DNA of 64,000 bases from Gammaproteobacteria bacterium (GCA_012960755.1 DUAT01000017.1:9179-73178); one strand, 5' to 3'. Positions 18,081 through 27,493 are shown, counted from the stretch's first letter. The notes: generated by a model not told the origin, from the sequence alone. Made by a program: numbers and translations.

Positions 18081-18213
18081 GTTAGGAGGCTAATCGAGAA
18101 TAAAAACCGTAGCTCGACCAGCCTCCTTGTGCCGCGAGACAAGACCAATCTGTGTAAATACTCGCCTATGATCGGGTGGGTGATGTTATGGTAGGTCGGT
18201 CTTTGAGATTTTG

Positions 18214-19077
18214 ATGGAATCCCGGATGCAGGAAGTAATAAGGCCTGATGGCAGTGTTGTCACCTATGAAGTGTCGGGCTCCGGCGCGCCCGTTCTATTG
18301 CTAGCTCCCAGCGGTATCAGCAGCGCTGCCACTGAATGGGGTGGATATTTCATAGATCCCCGGATTCTAGCTGATGATTTTACTGTAATTAGCATGGATC
18401 AGCGCTATGCCGGTGCGGGGAGAGCGCCATTGGAACCTTTCTCCCATGAGTCGGTTTTCGCTGATCAACTTGCCGTCCTTGACGCACTGGAGTTCCCTGA
18501 CGCTGCAGTCATCGGAGCAGATTTTTATTGTGCCAGTGCACTCAAATTTGCCTGCGATGCGCCAGCCAGAACACGTGCAACCGTTTTAGTCGAACCCATG
18601 GGACTCGATGATAGCAATTCAATGGATGTCTACTACGGGATGTTCAATGAAACCATTCGGATGGCGCGGGCTGAAGGGTTGGATGGGGTTATTAGGGCGG
18701 CAGCAAACAATCCTGCTTTTGCCGACAACCCCGCGGCAGGGCCCTGGTGCCAGCGTCTGTGCCGTGAACCAGGCTTTTCGGCAGCGCTGCGTTCCCTGGG
18801 TAGAGAAGGCTACATCACATTGATTGTGGATTTCAGGGACGGTGCTTTCCCCTGGGGTAAACGCTATTTTTCAGTCAATGAACTGGCAGCCAACGGAACC
18901 TCTGTGCCCATATTGATGGCACCAGGTAATGATGAATTGCATCCTCCCGGACTCGCAGCCCGACTTAATGAGAACGGAGTAAACGCCAGCATCTGTGGAG
19001 CAAGTAGAGACAACCCGGATGACCTTATCGACGAAATCCGTCAGTTTCTGCGCCGCCACACTTCTCAGACCACCTGA
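18214..19077 (+). CDS. Alpha/beta-hydrolase-fold protein with Asp at the nucleophile position
   Basis: About 287 residues. The fold is indicated by V-L-L-L-A-P-S-G near residue 30, M-D-Q-R-Y-A-G-A-G-R (the strand after the oxyanion loop), and the elbow V-I-G-A-D-F-Y-C-A-S. Where most serine hydrolases have G-x-S-x-G, this one has G-A-D-F-Y, so Asp (residue 103 from this start) takes the nucleophile place, as in haloalkane dehalogenases and epoxide hydrolases, but the second Gly is lost. A late acid region G-N-D-E-L-H-P-P is present; the usual catalytic His near the end is not obvious. It may be a divergent dehalogenase-type enzyme or a non-catalytic homologue. The start could be TTG 18211, ATG 18214 or ATG 18226. 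Its 3' end overlaps the convergent GGDEF gene by 13 bases. Confidence 0.75.
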   Translation: MESRMQEVIRPDGSVVTYEVSGSGAPVLLLAPSGISSAATEWGGYFIDPRILADDFTVISMDQRYAGAGRAPLEPFSHESVFADQLAVLDALEFPDAAVIGADFYCASALKFACDAPARTRATVLVEPMGLDDSNSMDVYYGMFNETIRMARAEGLDGVIRAAANNPAFADNPAAGPWCQRLCREPGFSAALRSLGREGYITLIVDFRDGAFPWGKRYFSVNELAANGTSVPILMAPGNDELHPPGLAARLNENGVNASICGASRDNPDDLIDEIRQFLRRHTSQTT

Positions 19078-19952
19078 TTACGTCCCTGACGCTTGGCTCG
19101 ATACAAAGCATCGTCTGCACGTTTAAGAATTCTTTGAAAGTCGTCTTGTTTGTCACTTTCCGCCACTCCAATGCTAATCGTGAAACTCAGCGACCCCGTT
19201 GGGGCTTTAATCACAATATCACTAACGGCGATACGGAGCCTTTCGGCAACATTGGATGCACCTGCTTTGCCTGTTTCAGGCAATATAACGGCAAACTCTT
19301 CACCACCAAGACGACCCAGCGTATCTTCGGCTCGTAGCTCGCCATCCATGACCTCTACAGTTTTTATCAAAGCATCATCACCAATACCATGTCCGTGGGT
19401 ATCGTTTACGGATTTAAAATGATCAATATCGATCATCAAGACAGAGACGGTACGAATGTAGCGTTTACTTCTGTGGACTTCCTTACGCCCCGTTTCCATT
19501 AAATGGCCGTGATTAAATGCACCTGTTAACGAGTCAGTCCTGGCCAGGTGCTCCAATTTTTGGGCTGTGGCTTGTTGATTTAAGACGTTCAACACCCGAG
19601 CTTGCACAATGCGTTCTGAAATAGGTTTACGAATAAAATCAACAGCACCGATTTCAAGTCCCTGTTCCTCACTTTCGTTGGTATCAAGTGCGGTGATGAA
19701 GATAACGGCGATATGTTCAGTGGCCGGGTCTGCTTTTAGAAGCTTGCAAACTTCATATCCATCCATACCCGGCATATTCACGTCGAGTAGAATCAGATCT
19801 GGGATCACAACGGATGCTTTCTGTAACGCTTCCGCACCGTTTTCAATCTGTTCAACAATGCAATATTCGCCTAGCATCAGCGACACTATCTTACGAATTG
19901 ACAAGTCATCATCGACGATAAACACCGTTGGTCTATGCACGACTTTCAACAC
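19065..19952 (-). CDS. Response regulator with diguanylate cyclase output (REC-GGDEF)
   Basis: A 295-residue PleD/WspR-like protein. Receiver: D14-D15-D16, Asp57 in L-L-D-V-N-M-P-G-M-D-G and Lys in F-I-R-K-P. GGDEF domain from about residue 135: active site G216-G-E-E-F220, metal and substrate region D-I-D-H-F-K-S-V-N-D, and an inhibitory I-site R207-A-E-D210 exactly five residues upstream of GGEEF. All catalytic residues look intact, so it should make c-di-GMP on phosphorylation. No cognate kinase is adjacent. Confidence 0.95.
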   Translation of the reverse strand: MLKVVHRPTVFIVDDDLSIRKIVSLMLGEYCIVEQIENGAEALQKASVVIPDLILLDVNMPGMDGYEVCKLLKADPATEHIAVIFITALDTNESEEQGLEIGAVDFIRKPISERIVQARVLNVLNQQATAQKLEHLARTDSLTGAFNHGHLMETGRKEVHRSKRYIRTVSVLMIDIDHFKSVNDTHGHGIGDDALIKTVEVMDGELRAEDTLGRLGGEEFAVILPETGKAGASNVAERLRIAVSDIVIKAPTGSLSFTISIGVAESDKQDDFQRILKRADDALYRAKRQGRNQVV

Positions 19953-20266
19953 GCGGATTCTCCCTGGTCACCAGCGTTAATTCACCCCACCACAGACCGT
20001 GTTAGCCTGCATCATCGCTAATAAGTATAGCCGGTCCCTTTATCTTTTTCTCTAGCGTAACGGCCACGTTTTCGTTCTCCAGATGGTAGTTAGTCCGCAA
20101 CAGATTATTTAAATAGCCCAAAATTATACCCCGCCGCTGTATCGAGTATGAGAATTGGTTCACAAGACAAAGTTAAAACGGAATGGGATATATTTTTCAC
20201 ACTCGTATCCCTTGGGTTTGATAGACTCAACAGTACAAAAGCTGGATAGCATGGTAGGAAGAAGAG
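19953..20266. other. Intergenic region between divergent GGDEF and VOC genes
   Basis: It must contain promoters for both flanking genes. An AT-rich patch (near 20190, TATATTTTTC) is the likeliest place for the plus-strand promoter, but I could not match paired -35 and -10 elements convincingly. An AGGAAGAAGAG stretch just upstream of ATG 20267 serves as ribosome-binding site. Confidence 0.4.
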
Positions 20267-20752
20267 ATGAGAGTCAAAAAGATTAATCATACCGGGATCA
20301 GCGTCAGCGATATGGGCCTTTCGCTGACATTCTATCGGGATTTACTCGGGCTTGATGTGATATTCGATTCGAATGTGAAAGCCAATCCACGCTTAAGCAA
20401 GGTGGTTGGAATGGATGATGCTCGTGGCCGTGTGGTTTGGCTACGTGTTGCGGAAAGCATGATTGAACTCTGGCAATGGGACTATCCAAAAGGGCGATCA
20501 TTACCTGCCGACTACAAGCCCGCGGATCGTGGCGTGACTCATTTCGGTCTCGAGGTCGAAGATGTTGATGACCTTTGTAACCGGGTTAAGGAAGCGGGTT
20601 ATCATATCAACACGACTCCCCAGGACCTTGGTTTACACAAGACTACCTATATCAAGGGTCCTGATAACGAAATTATCGAGATTCTGGAAGATCGAGCAAC
20701 GGATGAGCGGCTTCGGGAACTGACTGAACAGTCCCCCCGTCAACAATCCTAA
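20267..20752 (+). CDS. VOC-superfamily protein (glyoxalase/dioxygenase fold)
   Basis: A 161-residue protein with the VOC fold pattern: I-N-H-T-G-I-S-V-S-D at the start (first metal His7 region), F-Y-R-D-L-L-G-L, M-I-E-L-W-Q-W, then the second half G-V-T-H-F-G-L-E-V and I-K-G-P-D-N-E-I-I-E-I-L with the last Glu metal ligand. Members include glyoxalase I, methylmalonyl-CoA epimerase and extradiol-type dioxygenases; the metal-ligand pattern (His, Glu, His, Glu) is kept, so an enzyme is likely. It lies 79 bases before a Rieske oxygenase gene on the same strand, suggesting a shared catabolic role. Confidence 0.85.
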   Translation: MRVKKINHTGISVSDMGLSLTFYRDLLGLDVIFDSNVKANPRLSKVVGMDDARGRVVWLRVAESMIELWQWDYPKGRSLPADYKPADRGVTHFGLEVEDVDDLCNRVKEAGYHINTTPQDLGLHKTTYIKGPDNEIIEILEDRATDERLRELTEQSPRQQS

Positions 20753-20831
20753 GATCAGACCGGGTTTCGCATGGTTTGACCCATTAGCACCAACGTTCTT
20801 CAACATTTGCCCAGCACACGAGAACATTGAA

Positions 20832-21956
20832 ATGTCGTTAGAAAAGATACCGGTTATCGATACTAAAGCTACCCTACGGGTGCGCCAACCGCTGGAAAAA
20901 GCCTGGACCTTACCCCCTGAAGCCTATACCTCTGCCGATATATTTAAGGCAGAAACAGACGCTGTATTCAAAAAGGACTGGATCTGCGTTGCTCGACAGG
21001 AACAGGTCGCCGAACCAGGCGACTTTGTGTGTTTCGATTTACCCGGTCAGCCCCTTGTTATTGTCCGGGACAGGTCTGGTGAACTCCAGGCCCTATCCAG
21101 AATTTGTCTACACCGGGCTATGCCCCTGGTTGAGGATTCAGGCAACACTAATCGCTTTACCTGTCCCTACCATAGTTGGACATATGAGCTTGATGGCAGT
21201 TTGAGAAGTGCGCCCTTGATGGATGGTGTCGAGGACTTCGACCCGAAAAAGTGCCAACTTCCTCAATTTCAGCTGGAAGTCTGGCAAGGTTTCATTTTTG
21301 TTAATCAGAACGAAGACGCAAGACCGCTTGCGCCCCAGCTGGCAAAATTCTCAAGGCTGATTCAGAACTATGATCTCGATAAACTTGAAGTTTTCCATAC
21401 CCTTGATTTCCCAAGCCCTTACAACTGGAAAATTCTCACCGAGAACTTTGTCGAGGCATACCACCATATTGGGATTCACAGAAACACATTCCAGCCTGTA
21501 TACCCGGCGAAAGACTCGTTTGCTGAAGACAATGAAGGCAAACCCTGGGTGATGTTGAGGATGCCGGGACTTCACGACGAAAATGGAACCAACGTCTTTC
21601 CAAAACTCGATGACATCCAGAAAGATGAGTTGTTTGCAGCCTGTGTGTTTCCGACACTGCTGTTTGCCGCGTCGGCGAGTGGGGCGTTCTGGTATCAGCT
21701 TGAGCCTTATTCGAACGACCAAATGAATTTGAAAATACATGCCCTGGGATATCCAGAGGTTGTGCAGGCATTGGATGATGAAAGCCGGGCTGGTTTGGAA
21801 GCCGCGGTGAGCATGATCCACCACGAAGATATCGAAGCAAACGAGGGTGTATGGAAAGGAATGCATGGCAGTACTACACAGCAGGGCCGCCTGAGCATCC
21901 TTGAGAAGCCAATCTGGCAGTTGAATCAATTATGGTTGGACAGGATGGGTGGTTAG
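20832..21956 (+). CDS. Rieske non-heme iron oxygenase, alpha subunit
   Basis: A 374-residue protein. The Rieske [2Fe-2S] site is I-C-L-H-R-A-M-P-L and, 20 residues on, T-C-P-Y-H-S-W-T-Y. The mononuclear iron motif is N-F-V-E-A-Y-H-H-I-G-I-H in the C-terminal half, giving the two His ligands; the third (acidic) ligand would be within the D-I-E-A-N-E-G-V-W region. The length fits the short aromatic-ring-hydroxylating or demethylase type that often works without a small subunit. No beta subunit or reductase gene is adjacent. Substrate unknown. Confidence 0.9.
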   Translation: MSLEKIPVIDTKATLRVRQPLEKAWTLPPEAYTSADIFKAETDAVFKKDWICVARQEQVAEPGDFVCFDLPGQPLVIVRDRSGELQALSRICLHRAMPLVEDSGNTNRFTCPYHSWTYELDGSLRSAPLMDGVEDFDPKKCQLPQFQLEVWQGFIFVNQNEDARPLAPQLAKFSRLIQNYDLDKLEVFHTLDFPSPYNWKILTENFVEAYHHIGIHRNTFQPVYPAKDSFAEDNEGKPWVMLRMPGLHDENGTNVFPKLDDIQKDELFAACVFPTLLFAASASGAFWYQLEPYSNDQMNLKIHALGYPEVVQALDDESRAGLEAAVSMIHHEDIEANEGVWKGMHGSTTQQGRLSILEKPIWQLNQLWLDRMGG

Positions 21957-22052
21957 GTGGCACGGGGGGTTGTGTTCTGCAACTTTAGTTCTTGCTTGAT
22001 TTGGCAAGACTGTGGGTTCAATCTTCTCAAAAATCGTCAATAAGAATAAACC

Positions 22053-24014
22053 ATGGAACGACCTTATCCTGCGTATAACGGTGACGAACCCTATATCTTC
22101 GTGAGCTATGCGCACGAAGATGACACTATTGTTTTTCCAGAAATCAGGTGGCTACAGGAACACGGATTCAACATCTGGTAGGACGAAGGTATAAGTCCAG
22201 GACGACGCTGGTCGGAAGAATTGGCCAAATCACTCGAAGACGCCAGTCTTCTTTTGTTTCTGTGTACACCGCATTCCATAGATTCAGCAAACTGCCTCGA
22301 CGAAATTAATTTCGCACTCGATGGCGACAAACCAACTGTATCAGTACATCTTCAAAACGCAGAGCTCACGCCGGGATTGAAGCTTCGCCTGAGCTCACAT
22401 CAGGCCATTTTGAAGTATGAACTTGGTGAAAAAGAATACCGTGCAAAGCTGGTGTCCGGTATCGGTTCCTACATCACGACTGCTCCGGATGTTACATTGG
22501 AATTAACTTCTGCCGATGCAAAACGTCAGTCAGTTGCCAAGGCAGGACGCGGCATCGCTCTGCTGGCGCTTCTAGTGTTAGTGATTGGTCTGTTCTTTTT
22601 ATGGTCAGGCAGGGAACCTGGAACTTCGGAGCTATCACTGCCCGGCAAAGGCGTGGATCAGAATCCAGCTCAAATATCAATCGTTGTTGTATCCCAACCG
22701 GTGCCAGGTTTTTCGGATCGTGCGGCAATTGCCGTTCTCCCCTTCATCAACATGTCTGATGACCCAAAGCAGGACTATTTTGCGGATGGAATAACGGAAG
22801 ACCTTTATATTGGTCTTCAGTCATTCCAGAGTTTCCCCATTATCGCCACGACATCCACTTATGAGTATAAAAACTCAACCTCTGGTGTGAGGCAGATCGC
22901 TGAAACACTCGGTGTAGGCTACCTCATCAAAGGGAGCGTGAGAAAAGGAGCAGAGCGTGTGCGTATAAACGTGCAACTCATCAGCCATCAAGGGCAGCAG
23001 TTGTGGGCAGAGAAATTTGACTTTGATTTTGCTGACACGCTAATGGTTCAGGATGAGCTGATTCAGCAAGTCCTTCTGGCGATTGAACCCAAGCTGGTGA
23101 TTACAGAAGCAGATCGCGCACGGCATGTTCGTACACAGGACATGGAAGCGTGGGATTACTACTTGCAAGCCGTACCGAATGTGTTTGCACCTTTTGCATA
23201 CACCAATCTGAATGGTGAACCGGTGACGGAAGAGCAGCTTCAGGAAGCAAAAAAATTGGTGGAAAAAGCGCTTGCTCTGGATCCAAATTTCGCTGCTGGT
23301 TATCGATTACTTAATCATATCTATGCCACCTACGCTTTCCAATTCAGACAGTTTGTGACTGACGAAGTGGCGAGCGCTGCCATCAAAACTGCCTTGGCGT
23401 ATGGCGAAACAGCCCAGCAGCTTAGCCCGTTTGAGCCATCCGTCTGCTCCTGCCAGTCCGCACTTCTGTTAATGATTGGAAAAATCGATACGGCACGCCG
23501 GTTACAGGAAGAAGGCATCAGAGAAAATCCTTCTAACGCCTATGTACACGTGATGATGGCAAAAATACTGCAGGTTGCTGGTGAGAATGAACATGCGTTG
23601 GTAGAGATTAATCTGGGCAAACGGCTAAGTCCTCGTGATCTGGGCATGGCCCAATTCTTACAGTATGAAGCTACAATCCACCAGGCGATGGGAGAATTCG
23701 AGAAATCGGTAGAGCTGTCAGAAAAAGCCTTGTTGTTATCTCGTTCAAGTTACGAAGCTTCATTTACTAAGATCCTGTCGCTGTATGCAGCCGGAGATGT
23801 CGATGCCGCCCGTGATTCGGTAATGAAACTTCATAAGGATACCGGACCAGGTTTTCAGCCAGTTTCAGCCTGGGCCTATGAGCCTTTTCCGAAAGCAGTT
23901 GCTGCACGAATCACACTGGACAGTGGGGAAGACCTCAGTGTAATGACTCTGAACCAGGGAATTAAAGCGATATTTGATCAGCTGGGGTGGCAGGAAAAAG
24001 ACCTTTCAAGATGA
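22053..24014 (+). pseudogene. TIR domain - TM - TolB-like/TPR protein interrupted by an amber codon
   Basis: From ATG 22053 the frame encodes the start of a TIR_2-type domain (Y-I-F-V-S-Y-A-H-E-D-D, then H-G-F-N-I-W), hits TAG at 22179-22181 (codon 43), and continues in the same frame with D-E-G-I-S-P-G-R-R-W, A-S-L-L-L-F-L-C-T-P-H-S. Relatives have Y in W-Y-D-E-G-I, so a Tyr codon probably became TAG. After the TIR domain come a TM segment (A-L-L-V-L-V-I-G-L-F-F-L-W), a TolB-amino-like region (A-V-L-P-F-I-N-M-S, D-Y-F-A-D-G-I-T-E-D-L) and TPR-like helices to the end, as in a family found with class III cyclases. A TTG at 22221 could restart translation but would lose the first TIR strands. 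Called broken unless the stop is suppressed or a read error. Confidence 0.7.
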
Positions 24015-24081
24015 AGAAAAATGGTAGGTATTCCCTGGAGCACCCTTTTGGTCGAAGGTGTCTCCAATTTCTGTTAAGGCT

Positions 24082-25329
24082 TTATTTCGCAGATTCCTTA
24101 TTTGCCGCCTTCTGTAAGTCAGGGGCATTGTGAGACTGCATCGCTGATTGCGCCGTGACCTCCTCGGCCATTGCCGCTGCGGCTTTTTCGTTTTCCATAA
24201 TCTTGGAAACCACTGCTTCACCCGCGCGATCAAATACTTCACGATGTTCGATGACATATTTTTGCGATTCACGGTAGCTTTTCAGGTAACCATTAATTTC
24301 AGGTACTACATATCGTGCCACGAGATCCCAGCTGTTGAAGGTATCCTTTGGATTCGCCCAGTCGTGAACAAAACCGATCACTGTGCCGAACCCACCAGTC
24401 AGGTCAATCATTTTTGTAATGGATTCGATCAGGTCATCCGGTGTACCGATAACCGCGGCAGCTTGCTCGGCGTAGGCCATTTCTTCAACCGCAGAATCCG
24501 GTGTTTCGAACGCTGTTGCACCCGGACGCATCAGCGTGCCAACGGTGTATTCGTTATGCCACCGGTGCAACCCATCTTTTGCCTGCTCTTTTGCTTTTGC
24601 CCTGGTTTCGGCCAGGTGCCAGGACATGACGATTCGCCAGTCTTTTCGACTAACAGTGTTACCGTGTTTTGCCGCTGAATCTTCCGCAAAGCTCCATTGA
24701 GTTGGCAATGCCTGAAGACCGGCTGTTGACATGGAACCAATTGAAAGAACACCCGTTCGATGTTTTCCAGCCAGGGTCATACCAGAAGGGCTGATCATCG
24801 ACGCAACCGCAAAAGGCAGATCTTCCTGGAGTGGCAACAATTGCAGTTTTGCATCTCTCATCGTGAACCATTCACACTCGTAGTCGAATCTGTCCTCACC
24901 GCTCATGAGCCTGCGTATGACACCAATGGCTTCATCTTGCCGATCACGTTGTGTCATTGGATCGATCCCCAGGGTGTAAGCATCCGATGGCAAAGCACCT
25001 GGTCCTGACCCAAATATCGCGCGACCCCCGGTCATATGGTCAAGCTGCACCATTCTCTGGGCAACATTGAACGGATGGTGATACGGAAGCGAAACGACAC
25101 CGGTTCCAAGATTGATTCGATGGCTGCGTTGCCCTGCCGCTGCAAGAAACATTTCGGGCGATGCTATCATTTCCCAACCCGTCGAATGGTGCTCACCGCA
25201 CCAGAATTCGTTGAAACCCAGCTTGTCCAGATGTTCAACGAAATCCAGGTCACGCTGGAATTGCAGCATGGGGTGTTCGCCAATCGGATGATGGGGCGCG
25301 AGGAAGGCACCGAAGTTGAGATGGGTCAT
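24082..25329 (-). CDS. LLM-class flavin-dependent monooxygenase, limonene-monooxygenase-like
   Basis: A 415-residue luciferase-like TIM-barrel protein. The N-terminal half (F-G-A-F-L-A-P-H-H, V-E-H-L-D-K-L-G-F, W-C-G-E-H-H-S-T-G-W-E, L-G-T-G-V-V-S-L-P-Y-H-H-P) closely recalls Rhodococcus limonene 1,2-monooxygenase LimB and related terpenoid or alkane FMN monooxygenases, which need reduced flavin from a separate reductase. The C-terminal 45 residues are Ala/Glu-rich and probably flexible (S-A-M-Q-S-H-N-A-P, K-E-S-A-K). Substrate is inferred only by resemblance. It is transcribed away from the repeat-flanked GFA gene. Confidence 0.9.
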   Translation of the reverse strand: MTHLNFGAFLAPHHPIGEHPMLQFQRDLDFVEHLDKLGFNEFWCGEHHSTGWEMIASPEMFLAAAGQRSHRINLGTGVVSLPYHHPFNVAQRMVQLDHMTGGRAIFGSGPGALPSDAYTLGIDPMTQRDRQDEAIGVIRRLMSGEDRFDYECEWFTMRDAKLQLLPLQEDLPFAVASMISPSGMTLAGKHRTGVLSIGSMSTAGLQALPTQWSFAEDSAAKHGNTVSRKDWRIVMSWHLAETRAKAKEQAKDGLHRWHNEYTVGTLMRPGATAFETPDSAVEEMAYAEQAAAVIGTPDDLIESITKMIDLTGGFGTVIGFVHDWANPKDTFNSWDLVARYVVPEINGYLKSYRESQKYVIEHREVFDRAGEAVVSKIMENEKAAAAMAEEVTAQSAMQSHNAPDLQKAANKESAK

Positions 25330-25426
25330 GTGGGTATCCCGTTCTGGATAATATGGTTATGGTAAAAAAATGTATACTATCAGAAGTTGAAATTGGTATC
25401 AGAAACTGAAAGAACGCGCAGCAAAA

Positions 25427-25475
25427 CCCGGGACAGTTTACTTAAATGCGTAAATCCCGTGACAGTTTACTTAAA
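25427..25475 (+). repeat. Dispersed repeat, two direct copies
   Basis: CCCGGGACAGTTTACTTAAA at 25427-25446 and CCCGTGACAGTTTACTTAAA at 25456-25475, one base different and 29 bases apart. The same core occurs inverted at 26489 and as an inverted pair at 53671-53726. The second copy ends 13 bases before the GFA start codon. Confidence 0.85.
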
Positions 25476-25488
25476 CGGAGAATTCATC

Positions 25489-25917
25489 ATGAGTGACACT
25501 TATAGCGGCAGCTGTTTTTGCGGCGCAGTTGAAATTGAACTTAACGGTGCACCGGCGGCCATGGGTTATTGCCATTGCAACGACTGTTCAGAATGGGCAG
25601 CGGCACCGCTTAACGCATTCAGCCTCTGGCCACCAGAGAGCGTCAAAGTGACCAAGGGTGAAGACAATATCGGCACATTCAATAAGACCGAGAACAGTGC
25701 TCGAAAATTCTGCAACACTTGCGGTGGCCATATTATGACCGACCATCCCGGGATGAATCTCGTTGATGTTTACCCGAATGTCGTCCCGGATTTCACTCAC
25801 GAACCGACCTTACATGTGTTCTATAATGAAAAGACCGTGTCGGTCAAAGATGGCTTGCCAAAGTACAATGACATGCCCACGGATTTCGGCGGGTCCGGGG
25901 AAACCCTGCCTGAGTAA
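25489..25917 (+). CDS. GFA/CENP-V-family zinc protein
   Basis: A 142-residue protein starting at ATG 25489 (a longer in-frame extension to 25387 crosses the repeat and is unlikely to be translated). Zinc-binding Cys sets are all present: C-F-C-G-A-V near the start, Y-C-H-C-N-D-C-S in the middle, and F-C-N-T-C-G-G-H. The fold is that of glutathione-dependent formaldehyde-activating enzyme, though many members have unproven function. It converges on a MaoC-like gene, and the two are bracketed by inverted copies of a short repeat. Confidence 0.9.
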   Translation: MSDTYSGSCFCGAVEIELNGAPAAMGYCHCNDCSEWAAAPLNAFSLWPPESVKVTKGEDNIGTFNKTENSARKFCNTCGGHIMTDHPGMNLVDVYPNVVPDFTHEPTLHVFYNEKTVSVKDGLPKYNDMPTDFGGSGETLPE

Positions 25918-25972
25918 CAGTCAAGCGAGTGTAGAAACCTGTTAGTGGAGTGTCTGCATTGATGACATTCCA

Positions 25973-26434
25973 CTAAGACTCTGGCCTGCCTTTCATCATC
26001 CTTAGGGGATTGTAAGTGAGCGTTATGTCGCCTTTCTGATTAACCACACTGTTTTCAGTGCGAACTAACGCTCTATTACCTTTCGAGGCTGGCTTGATCT
26101 GCACCACTTTGCACTCCACATGAATTGTATCGCCCGCAAACGTCGCTGCCTTGATGTTAATCTCACAGTTCAGAAAGGCGATACCTGTTCGGGAGATGGT
26201 CGCCGGAACAACAAGCCCTTCAGCCATGGAAAATACCAGGGCACCCGGAACCAGCCTTCCGGTGAAATCCGTATGGTTTTCAAGATAATCCAGAGAAGTA
26301 AAGAGCTCCTCTGTCAGGCCGGAGACACCAACAAAGTTCAGGATATCTGTTTCAGAAATGGTTCGACCGAGCGTCTGAAACTCGTACCCTTCGTGCCAGT
26401 CCTGATAGTAAAAACCGTGACCCAGTGTTTCCAT
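25973..26434 (-). CDS. MaoC-like hot-dog-fold (R)-hydratase/thioesterase-type protein
   Basis: A 153-residue single hot-dog domain. Motif G-R-T-I-S-E-T-D-I-L-N-F-V-G-V-S-G matches the start of MaoC dehydratases; the active-site D/H pair appears as H-T-D-F-T-G-R-L-V-P-G (Asp and the usual catalytic His region), then G-D-T-I-H-V-E-C-K-V. Enoyl-CoA hydratase activity is plausible, but the exact acyl-CoA is unknown. Starts about 55 bases from a copy of the dispersed repeat and converges on the GFA gene. Confidence 0.85.
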   Translation of the reverse strand: METLGHGFYYQDWHEGYEFQTLGRTISETDILNFVGVSGLTEELFTSLDYLENHTDFTGRLVPGALVFSMAEGLVVPATISRTGIAFLNCEINIKAATFAGDTIHVECKVVQIKPASKGNRALVRTENSVVNQKGDITLTYNPLRMMKGRPES

Positions 26435-26488
26435 GTGTTTCCTCTCAACGATGCCAGCAGTGAGACCTGCTGATCATTTTTTGATCAA

Positions 26489-26505
26489 TTAAGTAAACTG
26501 TCCCG
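26489..26505 (-). repeat. Dispersed repeat, inverted copy
   Basis: TTAAGTAAACTGTCCCG on the plus strand is the reverse complement of the core found at 25427 and 25456. It is preceded by TGATCA, a T run and TGATCA (26471-26486), a possible small hairpin. Confidence 0.8.
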
Positions 26506-26527
26506 CAAGTTAAAACTGCTCCGCAGG

Positions 26528-27376
26528 TTAGCGGAAAACGTCAGTGAACCGGATGTTATCATTGGTAAGCCCGCTTTCAACAACGGAAAGACCGCCGCTT
26601 TTGATCATCCATTCCAAGCGGTGATCCCGGTATTCCCGTTTGAATAGTCCGGCCGCAACCGCAGCTTTGAGATCGTCCAGATTGGTGTTAGAACCATCGA
26701 AGGCAACCGCCTCGGCAGCTTCACGGCAGTGCCGGACGCTATCTCGCTGGTTGGATCGGGCGAGCCAGTCTGCCAACCTGCCTTGTGGCCCGAACCCGAA
26801 ACCAACCGCGCCGTTGACAAAGGGTACAACAGCGAGATCTCCCCAGCCAAATTCACTACCGTTGAACCACAACCTGTCACCTAGTTGATCAGTTAGCCAA
26901 CGGTACCATCCCTGGATTTGATTCGATGCATTATTTTCAATCCTGTCCGCAAGATCTCCTTCAGCACGACCGAAGTAGCGAACTTCTGACAAACCCCAGG
27001 TAATCGCTTCGAAGTGCGTATCCATCGTATCTTCCAGCATCCTGACCCTGGCACGATCCTGGGCTTGAGTAGGCAACAGTGCCGGTTCCGGCCAGCGATC
27101 TTCGATATATTCCAGAATCACCGTGGAGTCAAACACTCGAACATTATCACCTTCCACCAGCGCAGGCACTTCGCCTCGTGGGCTAGCGCGAATGAACTCA
27201 TCAACGATTGCACCACTGCCTATACCTTCAGGCAATGGGGCATCAAACGGCACACCCTTCTCAAGCAATGCAATCTTGACCTTCTGCCCGTAGGGTGACA
27301 GAGGATGATCGTATACAATCAATGCTGTATCACTGATGGTTGTCTCCTTGATTTGATGACATCGATTCAACGCCAT
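26528..27376 (-). CDS. Glutathione S-transferase family protein
   Basis: A 282-residue protein. The thioredoxin-fold domain begins with L-I-V-Y-D-H-P-L-S-P-Y-G-Q-K-V-K-I-A-L, in which Ser in L-S-P-Y-G is the likely glutathione-activating residue, followed by G-E-V-P-A-L-V and the D-S-T-V-I-L-E-Y-I-E-D glutathione-binding motif. The helical C-domain runs to about residue 235, with an extra 45-residue tail. The annotated ATG lacks a good ribosome-binding site; an AAGGAG lies downstream of it, so the true start may be about 15 codons later. Probably detoxification or part of the neighbouring catabolism. Confidence 0.88.
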   Translation of the reverse strand: MALNRCHQIKETTISDTALIVYDHPLSPYGQKVKIALLEKGVPFDAPLPEGIGSGAIVDEFIRASPRGEVPALVEGDNVRVFDSTVILEYIEDRWPEPALLPTQAQDRARVRMLEDTMDTHFEAITWGLSEVRYFGRAEGDLADRIENNASNQIQGWYRWLTDQLGDRLWFNGSEFGWGDLAVVPFVNGAVGFGFGPQGRLADWLARSNQRDSVRHCREAAEAVAFDGSNTNLDDLKAAVAAGLFKREYRDHRLEWMIKSGGLSVVESGLTNDNIRFTDVFR

Positions 27377-27493
27377 AATACCTGTTATAAATCGTGATGT
27401 AAGTTTGACGTGACAGTTGGCGTCGACACCATGAAATGAAGCTTACATTGTGAGTTATAGTGTTGTTTATCAAATCATAGGAGGATATGGTTA

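Noticed and set aside
22179..22181. In-frame TAG in the TIR gene considered as pyrrolysine
   Set aside because: The residue should be Tyr and the family is not a known Pyl user; a simple nonsense mutation or read error is more likely.
26471..26486. TGATCA-T-run-TGATCA as a terminator
   Set aside because: TGATCA is self-complementary and the arms are short; not enough to call.
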